Made by a program: the position numbers and the translations under genes. 64,000 nucleotides of DNA from Ophiosphaerella korrae (Eukaryota > Ascomycota > Dothideomycetes > Pleosporales > Phaeosphaeriaceae). The DNA lies in NCBI GenBank assembly GCA_028456385.1, contig JALNQF010000042.1:1-64000 (forward strand), given 5' to 3'. The notes under the pieces are model-generated. The model made no database searches, was not told where the DNA came from, and saw only the letters and a program-made list of their open reading frames with translations. Shown in pieces: positions 56,394 to 64,000 of the stretch (position 1 is the stretch's first letter; each line of letters opens with the position of its first letter).

Positions 56394-58223
56394 TTAATCA
56401 ATCAACAGGCTATTCAAGCGCGCCTCGGTAGCAATTACATCCAGCGCCTGTCTAACCTCGAGGACTCTCCTGCATTCACTCAACCAATCTTTGCTAAGCA
56501 CTTTGGCCCAGCCTTGTAGACTGTTCATCTCACGTGCCGCAGCATCCAGATGGCCTTCCTCAAGCAGAACCTCAGTCCGCGCGAGAACGGCTTCAACGTC
56601 CTGACCAATAGCTAGGCCAGATTTTTTGAAAAGGACCTTGGACATGGCGAGCGAGGCGATATGAGAGGCGACTCCAGCATCTTCTGGAAGCAGGGCGGCT
56701 TTCCGGACCTCGGAGGCAACACGTCGGAAGCGGTCGATGAGGAGCGCAGAGCTTGGGATGCCTCGTTGATAGGCAGCGGGGTTGATGCTGGCAATGGCCG
56801 CGCTGACGACCGGATCGTCGGCAGCGATTTCCTTGAGGGCAGCAAGTTCAGTTATAAAAGGCTTGGGGGTAGCTTGTGTTTCAAGTGCAGACTTGACGGC
56901 CTCGACTGCAACAACTAGATGTTGGGTCTTCATGTTGGCGTCTACGACGTCGTTCCATTCTGCGGTCAGCCTCTCTAGCTCGTGTACAGAGGACGAGAGC
57001 TCGTTCAGCTTGCCGAGGCGGCCTTCGCGTTCAGACTCGACTCGGTCTCGGACGGTGGCTGTGAAGGACTTTTGAAGGCGTATGTTCTGCTCGAGAAGTT
57101 CGTTCTTGACCTTTTGCTCGTAGACCTTGTGGGCCGCGTCGAGCTCGGAACGGAGTCTGTCCTTGTATGTTTGTGCAAGGCGTTCCCGCTCGTTTTCGAA
57201 CTCGTCTTTCCAGTGTGTCTCCTGGGCCTGCATCTGGTGGTCTAGCCGCTGAACAAGCTCTTTTGCGGCGGCTTCAAATTCTTCATGTGCGGCCTTGATC
57301 CTATCCTCAGACTCCTTGTGCAGGTTCGCCTTCATAAGGTTGATGTCGGACACGACGCGCGCAAGTTCAGACTTCGCCTTGTCGAGGGCCGAGTTGTACT
57401 TGCCATGATGGGTGGGATCAGCATTGACGACAGTGATGATGTCGTTGACAATCTTGACGACGTCCTGGACCACAGCCTCGCTGGCGGCAGGCACTGCGAG
57501 ATGGTCGAGCTGGGCAATGGGCTGCGCTGGGGCGGGAGCAGCGGCCTCTTTGGTAGGGATGGGTGTGTGGTCTTGTTTGCCCTGCTGGGCCTGTTCCTGT
57601 TTCTTCTCCTGCACATTCTTAGTGGGTGTCTCGGGCCTGATCGACCTGTTGTCGGCCACGGCGCTCACGTGCGGCCCGGTGGTGGCGAGGTTACTCTGGC
57701 TCTGGTCGGCGACGCGGGCGCTCAATCCGCTCTTGCCGGGGATGGTGACTTTGTTCTCTCCTGATATCTGGGCGTGAAGCCTCGGTTGACCGGCGCGGCC
57801 GGGGAAGCGCTTTCTGAACTCGCGCTCTTCAAAGTAGGCGACGGCATCCTCGCCAAAGGGGACGTATTCGGTGAAGAAGTCGTGGAAGTTGTCCGAGACG
57901 AGCGAGTACCACACACCGCCGGCATAGCCCAGACCGGAGAGGATGGTCAGCCAGAGCAGGAGGCGGCGCAGGCGGCCCTTCTTCTTGGACTTCTTGGGCT
58001 GGATGGGGTTGGGCGCGATGCTGGCGGTGCCGGGGCCGGTGGGTGGAGTGGTGGCCGGCAGCTCGACGGGCGCCGAGCGCGATTGCGGCGGTGGTGGTGG
58101 TGGTGGTGACTTGTCGTCGGCATAGCAGCGCTGGACGAGCTGCCATTGCAGGCGGGCAGGGCGGGCGTGGCGGGCCAATGGCCTCGCCGCTGCACCAGCC
58201 CGGAGTATCGAGGCACGCAGCAT
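56394..58223 (-). CDS. MIC60: MICOS complex subunit MIC60 (mitofilin)
   Basis: Single exon, 609 aa from the ATG at 58223, chosen because the protein then starts with an Arg-rich mitochondrial presequence (M-L-R-A-S-I-L-R-A-G). The order is typical of the family: presequence, a poly-proline stretch (about 40-46), one transmembrane helix (about 88-109), a disordered Pro/Ala/Lys region, a long coiled coil (about 270-440) and the conserved C-terminal mitofilin domain. MIC60 sits in the inner membrane and organises crista junctions together with MIC19 and MIC10. An in-frame ATG 120 nt further upstream would prepend 40 non-presequence residues and is less likely. Confidence 0.94.
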   Translation of the reverse strand: MLRASILRAGAAARPLARHARPARLQWQLVQRCYADDKSPPPPPPPQSRSAPVELPATTPPTGPGTASIAPNPIQPKKSKKKGRLRRLLLWLTILSGLGYAGGVWYSLVSDNFHDFFTEYVPFGEDAVAYFEEREFRKRFPGRAGQPRLHAQISGENKVTIPGKSGLSARVADQSQSNLATTGPHVSAVADNRSIRPETPTKNVQEKKQEQAQQGKQDHTPIPTKEAAAPAPAQPIAQLDHLAVPAASEAVVQDVVKIVNDIITVVNADPTHHGKYNSALDKAKSELARVVSDINLMKANLHKESEDRIKAAHEEFEAAAKELVQRLDHQMQAQETHWKDEFENERERLAQTYKDRLRSELDAAHKVYEQKVKNELLEQNIRLQKSFTATVRDRVESEREGRLGKLNELSSSVHELERLTAEWNDVVDANMKTQHLVVAVEAVKSALETQATPKPFITELAALKEIAADDPVVSAAIASINPAAYQRGIPSSALLIDRFRRVASEVRKAALLPEDAGVASHIASLAMSKVLFKKSGLAIGQDVEAVLARTEVLLEEGHLDAAAREMNSLQGWAKVLSKDWLSECRRVLEVRQALDVIATEARLNSLLID

Positions 58224-58917
58224 GGTGGGCTGCCTCCGGATGGCGGGGATGGAGATGGGTGTGGATGGCCGTGGCCGTGGTGAAGATTTGGGGAGCTTCG
58301 CCAGGTCGCCGTGCACAGACCAACAGGTCTTGTCCAACACCACCCTTGATGCATCTAGACATTACTAACCATCACACCGTCTACCTATCTAGTATCCAGC
58401 CTCTGGCTCTGCATCGTCCTCATCCTCACCACCACTGCCTTGCATCGTTCTCAACACCATGACGCACTCCCAGTAGCTACGGCCGCATCCGGCAGCCCCA
58501 ACCGTGTTACCACTAACACCGTCACCACTAACCACCACTAACCACCACTGACCACCTCTCGCCCGGCCATCCGCTCCATTTTCCTCTCCGTTTTCCTCCC
58601 CTTGCTCACTTCGCCTCGCCTCACATCCATCTCAGCCACTTATATCTCTCTCGCTTCTCCGCCCACTGACACACGGCTACGTAAGCAACACAAGCCGACG
58701 TCATCGGGTGACTCTTTCACGAGCTGCACCAGGCAGCCATATTCAGACATCAACCACCTCCAGCCCTTGACCCACATCTATCACCCGCATCTGCACCCTG
58801 CATCCTCTGCATGCATGCTACCCGTTTAATTTCAACCTTACCATTCCATATCCCTCTTTCTCTATATTCAACTCAACCACCATATTGTCCTTTTTATACC
58901 CACCTACACGCACGGCC
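58224..58917. other. Divergent intergenic region
   Basis: Pyrimidine-rich 694-bp gap between MIC60 (-) and the hypothetical gene at 58918 (+), with CCACTAACCACCACTAACC repeats near 58505-58550. It presumably holds both promoters. Confidence 0.4.
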
Positions 58918-59523
58918 ATGGATGACGAACCTCGCCTACAAATTCGCTCGCGTGACCAGTCCTATCACAGTTGCCATCTAAGCAACGCCATGTTCCCGTC
59001 ACGCGCCACTCACAACACTGATTCTATCCCTCGACGCTCATCCTCGCAAATCTTTCGCGCACCGCGACGCACTGGCGCTACAAGCACCGACAATACTTCG
59101 CCACTGACTATCAAACTCGCGCGCACTGCTCCAACAGTATGCTGGCTTCCACCTTCAAAACGCCAAGACCACGCCATGGAGCTACATCACAGCACATGTC
59201 TGAACCTCAACACGAGTTCACAAAATAGTTCCGAATCCGATCTATGGATACTGCCGGACTTTGATGACTGGGAGTTTCATGATGAGACGCGACATCAAGT
59301 ACCGCCCAAGGCACCAGGCGGCGTATGGGCACCGCTTCTTCGTCGCGCTGCCAGCTCTAATCGCGAGCGGCTCCGAGCACGACTGGAGGGAGACGGCTGG
59401 GCCTTTGTGGGTGGCAAGTATGGCGAGGATGGGGCTGTATTGCAATCCGCCGAAGATCAAAGCGAGGAAAGTGTAGACGAGGAGTTTGATGTGGTTGTTC
59501 TGGCTATGAGGTCGACGACTTGA
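58918..59523 (+). CDS. Hypothetical protein, 201 aa
   Basis: An ORF with a strong start context (ACGGCCATGGATG) in a pyrimidine-rich promoter setting. The N-terminal half is Arg/Ser/Thr-rich and disordered. The C-terminal half has W-I-L-P-D-F-D-D-W-E-F and a segment around G-D-G-W-A-F-V-G-G-K-Y-G-E-D-G, then an acidic tail. No domain is recognised. The start context and lack of interruptions support a real gene, possibly lineage-specific. Confidence 0.55.
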   Translation: MDDEPRLQIRSRDQSYHSCHLSNAMFPSRATHNTDSIPRRSSSQIFRAPRRTGATSTDNTSPLTIKLARTAPTVCWLPPSKRQDHAMELHHSTCLNLNTSSQNSSESDLWILPDFDDWEFHDETRHQVPPKAPGGVWAPLLRRAASSNRERLRARLEGDGWAFVGGKYGEDGAVLQSAEDQSEESVDEEFDVVVLAMRSTT

Positions 59524-59898
59524 CAAAAACTGGTCAACATTTCCCCTTCTCTCTCTCAATGCTTCCACGAGTATGTGCTCACAGCCAGCCCGGTTGTTGG
59601 CTCTTATAGACAAACATTTCTCCTTAGTAATGATACCCATACCCTTTTCAATGCCATCTAGTCCTTCACCTCCCTTCGTGTATTCAACCATTATATTCTC
59701 CTGTACAAATCGGCTCTAAATTAGACTCAACTAGCTCTATAATTTATTGCAGCCCAGCTATACAGACAGACAAGAAGAAATCAAAGTTATGAAAAAATAC
59801 TGTAACACAAGGTTACTGCGACACTTCTCACGCATAACCAATGCATACCCTTGCCAAACGTACAATAACGAACTAGTTTCATTCCTCCTAGAACATCC

Positions 59899-62065
59899 TT
59901 ATTCGATCCTCTTCTTCCCTTCTTCTAAGCCCAATAGCCTCGCGTCGCTCTTACCACGTTCATGCCTCGTGCCAACTAGCGACCCGACAACCGGATTCTG
60001 CGATACCTTAGATAACTTTTCTTGGTAGGCTTCAATTTGCGCAGGTAAACGATTTAGTTTGGGCCAATTAACCTATTTCGCGTATGTCAGTTATCATCTT
60101 ATCGAATCAGGCACACAGCGCACTTACATAGAGAGTGCCATTACTCCAGATGAAATTGACACATGCGACGGCAGTGAGGAGACTGAGTAGCATCAGGAGT
60201 CGCAACGGCCATGTTGCGGCATCCGGCGCTCTACGCGTCAAGCTGCCCACCATTATGAAGAATACACTTGCAGCAAGCAAGTATGGTATTGACTGAATGA
60301 ATATCGGTCTCCGATCCATAAACAGTAATAGTCCGCCCATGGCAGAATCGCTGGGCAAGTACGTACCGAGGAAAAGATCAAAAGCGTCTTGTCGTGGACC
60401 ATCGGCAAAATTATTCAAGCAGTATCGCGTTATCGAGTTATTCAAGTCCTGGAGAGCGCCCTGTTTCGTCCTGACGCCTAGACGCGTGAAATCTGTCTTG
60501 AGCGCACCGGTACCTGAGTAGGACTTGGACACCACATCAGCGTTGTCAGCCCAGACGTTACGGAACAGGAACTCAAAAGCCTCATCTTCTTCAGCGGATT
60601 CACCTTCGTGCATTAGGCCCAAGTCAATGAGCATGCGCGATAAGATGTACCGGCCAATCATGCTTTGGACAACATTGGTGCGGTCGAGACAATCCATACA
60701 GTTGGTCCGTATCACAGCGGTTTGGTGCCGCCGCACCTCAACTCGACCTGCATCACCTGGCATGTCAACACCACGAAAGTAGCCGTGCTTGATAACGTGC
60801 GGTTCCAGCTGGCCCATTAGAAGTTTCGCCCGATCCCATCGCAGTCCTTTGGTCTCGTTGTGAAAGTCGAAATAAATATAGTGTAGGCGATCATAGGCTG
60901 TCTGTGCATTGCTTGGCTCAATCATGTGGAACTTCTCCTCTGTGATACGATCGCCTTCTGTGTTTTCTGTGGGCGAGTTGAGCAGATACTCGACCATTTG
61001 CTCGTATGCCTCCTTGACCCGTTGTTCACGACCTTTTTGATTGACAAGGTTGACAAGCCAGTTGTCGCCATAGAGCCGTATTTGCTCGGCGAAATGCTTC
61101 TTTGCTGCTGGCAGTGCATTCTCGACCCCGCGCACCTGCAGTTTGGGGGTGTACTTTAATGTGTTGATCTCGGCCCAGTATACGGGGACACTCCCTCTGG
61201 TCTGGACATAAGCAAGCACCTGGGTCTCCTTACCCGTACTCGCGCCCACAGCACCGTTCTGGTTCGAGCCGAAGCCTCCTGGACCGCCGGATGCACTGTC
61301 GTTCAGGATGATGGTCTGTTCTGTCTCGTTGAAGTTGGAGACATTGCCATTTTCGTCGATGCCTCGTGAAAAATAGCGGGTGCCAGCCTTGAGGCGCGAA
61401 CGTCGAGTAGCAAGGATAAAGGTAAGCGGAGTGCCCTTGATGGAGGTGTTTTTGATTTCCAGCATGCCATACATGACGGGCAAAATGTACGAATCAACAT
61501 CCGGCTGCTGGCCACTCGAGTGTCTGCCGTAGCCATTGCCGATTCCTCCCCTAAAGTCAATCAGGTCGCTCTGAATGAAGCGGTTCCAGAAGAAGCGGTC
61601 ATCGGCGCGCTTCCAGAGGGGCTGTGAGGGGTCGGAATGGGCCTGACGCTGGAAGGAGTTTGTGATGTCGAAGGAGTAGGAGAAGAACAGGGGTGAGGAT
61701 TTAAGGAGGGTTTTGAGCAGGTGGAGATAATTGTCTTCGTCAGGGTCGTGCAGCGGGCGGTCGCGCAGGGGCAGGAACTCGGTTGCGACGACTTGGTAGA
61801 CCATGTGTCCCTTGATGCGGCCGATGTGCTGGGCTTTTGTGATGACAATGATATACTTGTCCAGCCGCAGCTTGATGACGCCCAGAATGCCGGCAATGCT
61901 CGACACGCGCTTGGAACCCAGCAGCTTGCCGTCGTGAAGGCGCACGTCACCTGACGGCCGATCCACTACCAGCGTGGGCGCCGCGGGCGACGAGGGGGAG
62001 GAGAAGGCATAGTGCGAGGGCGACGAGTGGACGTTGATGTCGCGGTAGGGCAGGTCGGCGATCAT
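59899..62065 (-). CDS. SAC1: Phosphoinositide phosphatase Sac1
   Basis: Exon 1 (62065-60128) and exon 2 (60072-59899) give 703 aa. The SAC domain carries the C-x5-R catalytic motif at Cys456-Arg462 (R-T-N-C-M-D-C-L-D-R-T-N). Two C-terminal hydrophobic segments (about 588-645) anchor it in the ER/Golgi membrane. The protein dephosphorylates mainly PI4P and controls lipid exchange and secretion. I chose the ATG at 62065 (M-I-A-D-L-P-Y-R); 60 upstream codons in the same frame have no family support. The last exon restores the family ending Y-V-N-W-P-K-L, and reading through its 55-nt intron gives a false stop. A Gly/Asn-rich loop near 258-280 is an insertion relative to yeast. It is divergent from the Rab gene with 264 bp between starts. 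Confidence 0.96.
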
Positions 62066-62266
62066 TGCGAGATGTGTAGACAGGAACCGGTCGAGTGCCA
62101 GTTCTGTGTTCTGGCCGCCGAAACGTGACGCATGTATGCCAAGCCAACCACTCGTCACAGCAACAACGGACAGCCAACCCGTGCAACCTCTATTCACTCT
62201 CAACACGCTCTGTCGCCCATACACCGCCGCCGTCTCCCCACCCACCCTCTCTCCGCTACTCTACTA

Positions 62267-62290
62267 TACATACATACATACATACATACA
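62267..62290. repeat. (TACA)6 microsatellite in a divergent promoter
   Basis: Six perfect TACA units lie 40 bp before the start codon of the Rab5-type gene and between it and SAC1, probably in the Rab 5' UTR. Length variation between strains is likely. Confidence 0.9.
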
Positions 62291-62329
62291 GCATACACCC
62301 CACAGTCCGCGCGTCGCCTCCTCGAGATC

Positions 62330-63191
62330 ATGTCGGCCAGAATGCAGCAGGGACAACGGCCAGGCGGCTCCCGGTTTGCCCAGTTCAAGCTCGTGCTTCT
62401 CGGTATGTCGACGCCAGCTGCTCCCACACGGTGACTTGTTACTTACCCAGACAGGCGAATCGGCGGTTGGAAAGGTGCGTAGCCACACGGACTAGCAGGC
62501 AGCCATGTTCACCATATACTATATACCATATACCATACACTCTATCCTCGACTAACACACAACCACAGTCGTCCCTCGTCCTGCGCTTCGTCAAAGACCA
62601 GTTCGACGACTACCGAGAATCCACCATTGGCGCCGCCTTCCTCACCCAGACCATCGCCCTCGACGAGAACACAACAGTCAAGTTTGAGATCTGGGACACG
62701 GCCGGCCAGGAGCGATACAAGTCGCTTGCCCCCATGTACTACCGCAATGCAAACTGCGCCGTCATTGTATACGACATTACACAGGCCGTATGTCGCTTGC
62801 CGTTGCGTCCCGTTCCATCCGCCATGCTAACCGGCTCCAGGCCTCATTGGACAAGGCCAAGGCCTGGGTCAAGGAACTCCAACGCCAGGCCAACGAGAAT
62901 ATTGTTATTGCCCTTGCCGGTAACAAGCTAGATCTCGTCACCGACGCGCCCGATAAGCGCGCCATCCAGACTGCCGATGCCGAGCAGTACGCCCGCGAGG
63001 CTGGCCTCCTGTTCTTCGAGACTTCGGCCAAGACGAGCGAGAACGTACGAGAGCTCTTCACTGCTATTGCCAAAAAGCTGCCCCTCGACCAGGCTGGCCC
63101 ACGCAACCTGAGACCTGGCCAACAACGACAAGGCGTCAACCTAAGGCCAGAAGCCAACCAAACCCAAGGTCCTGGCGGCTGCAACTGCTGA
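62330..63191 (+). CDS. Rab5-type small GTPase (Ypt5/Vps21)
   Basis: Four exons (62330-62402, 62455-62474, 62569-62787, 62841-63191) give 220 aa. All GTPase motifs are present: P-loop G-E-S-A-V-G-K-S at 25-32 (split over three exons), the Rab5-type switch I T-I-G-A-A-F, switch [11 protein letters not shown], then N-K-L-D and S-A-K. The C-terminal G-G-C-N-C carries two cysteines for geranylgeranylation. Rab5 proteins control early-endosome fusion and traffic to the vacuole. In filamentous fungi they also drive long-distance endosome motility in hyphae. The 20-nt second exon is easily missed. Confidence 0.97.
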
Positions 63192-64000
63192 TTCGCGGGA
63201 TGCCCAATCCTTTGATATACATGTATACCCTGGTGGCCTCCCTTGTTGCTAGTGAACGCCCCTGCTCCACTTGAAAGAGGTACAAGTCGCCAGTGCCACC
63301 ACCTCCATACACGTTTGTTTCCTTTCCGTACGCCATGTTTGGGGCCTTGGAGTAAAAGGTTCTATCATTGCACATCATTCTAGCTGTGGGTTACATAAGA
63401 GACAACGGGGCTACCTGACAATCTAATTTATGATTTCTACTTTGTCCTTTTCTGATTCACTCATATCCAGAGCCCATCGGTCTAACAAGGCGCCCAAGTC
63501 CTGGATATAAATACTCATGTCAAGAACCCTTACCAAAAATATCATTTCCCAAATTGCGCCCTTGACATGCTAGAATAGTTCAATCCATTTCGCCTCCAAA
63601 GTAAGAGCTGAGAATACCACTTTTGCTTATCCCCATTGTGACATGAAACCTATGCAAACTCAAATCTTTCATTACAATGCTTCATCTCTCGATAGCAATG
63701 AGGACAAAGCTGTAGGCCCTGTAATGTCAAAGCTGCCGATGCACCATGCAGTGTTTCGCGCGTTGATGTAGCTGGTATACGGGAAGCGGGTGTTGCGACC
63801 CTCGAAGTTTCCGTGGGTGTAGAAGGAATGGACTCTAGACGAGTTGTCAGTGATGTAGCTGTAGGGGAAATTACACAAATAAACATAAGCAGATTGTGTA
63901 CCTTTAACAGGGGGCATGGTAACCAGGTGTGATGTTTCTATGTAAAAGTCGGTGTTTATGATTGAAGTCGTCAAGGTATATTTGCCTTGATAAATTTACA
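63192..64000. other. 3' flank with possible small minus-strand gene
   Basis: Two overlapping minus-strand frames lie at 63650-63974. One reading begins M-P-P-V-K at about 63917, crosses a canonical GTACAC...CTACAG intron and ends with C-P-H-C near 63690; another frame is open over the same bases. I cannot decide which, if either, is real. The rest of the region shows nothing. Confidence 0.3.

Overview
This is fungal nuclear DNA. The genes carry short introns (about 45-105 nt, GT-AG with rare GC-AG) and include filamentous-ascomycete families: sedolisin, MIC60, LYS12, NOG2 and a DUF1769 protein. Near gene-free AT-rich blocks look like repeats degraded by RIP (repeat-induced point mutation). 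Together with recurrent CCTAGGTA-type intergenic motifs, this suggests a Dothideomycete, probably Pleosporales. That placement is inference; no database was searched.

Layout. 1-10,500 is an accessory region. AT-rich blocks (1 to about 600, and about 3,500-6,840) flank an island with a 275-bp MITE and a three-exon gene for a small secreted Cys-rich protein. Beyond the second block lie a possible N-terminal gene fragment and a methionine-permease-like pseudogene with four stops and two frameshifts. 11,081-14,461 is housekeeping: NOG2 (-) and a probable mitoribosomal protein (+) share a 203-bp divergent promoter containing a perfect 49-bp alternating purine/pyrimidine tract. 16,199-17,073 is a Mn superoxide dismutase with a GC-AG intron beside its metal-binding motif. 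19,637-27,550 is accessory: an isochorismatase-family protein with a signal peptide, a decayed secreted alpha/beta hydrolase, and two head-to-head DHCR24-like FAD oxidoreductases, one truncated by a Trp-to-TAG change.

28,303-41,459 is mostly ordinary: a 1,122-aa coiled-coil protein with an AT-hook-like motif, a WD40 protein with one internal TAG, a membrane fatty-acid desaturase, LYS12, a DUF1769 protein and an F-box protein. 41,500-50,900 is poor in recognisable genes and holds remnants: a Cys/His-rich fragment, orphan ORFs, a pogo/Fot1-type transposase tail with a zinc knuckle, and a decayed secreted protein. 50,899-54,716 has a Ca2+/H+ exchanger converging on a sedolisin protease, then a tannase-like 5' remnant. 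56,394-63,191 is housekeeping: MIC60, a hypothetical protein, SAC1 and a Rab5-type GTPase.

Several genes (desaturase, DUF1769, F-box, SAC1) end in short 3' exons that simple ORF calling would miss; those exons were rebuilt here from splice sites, reading phase and family similarity. The cross-cutting signal is loss of genes through TGG-to-TAG or CAA-to-TAA changes, the pattern expected of RIP at CpA, in loci that are not obviously repeats.
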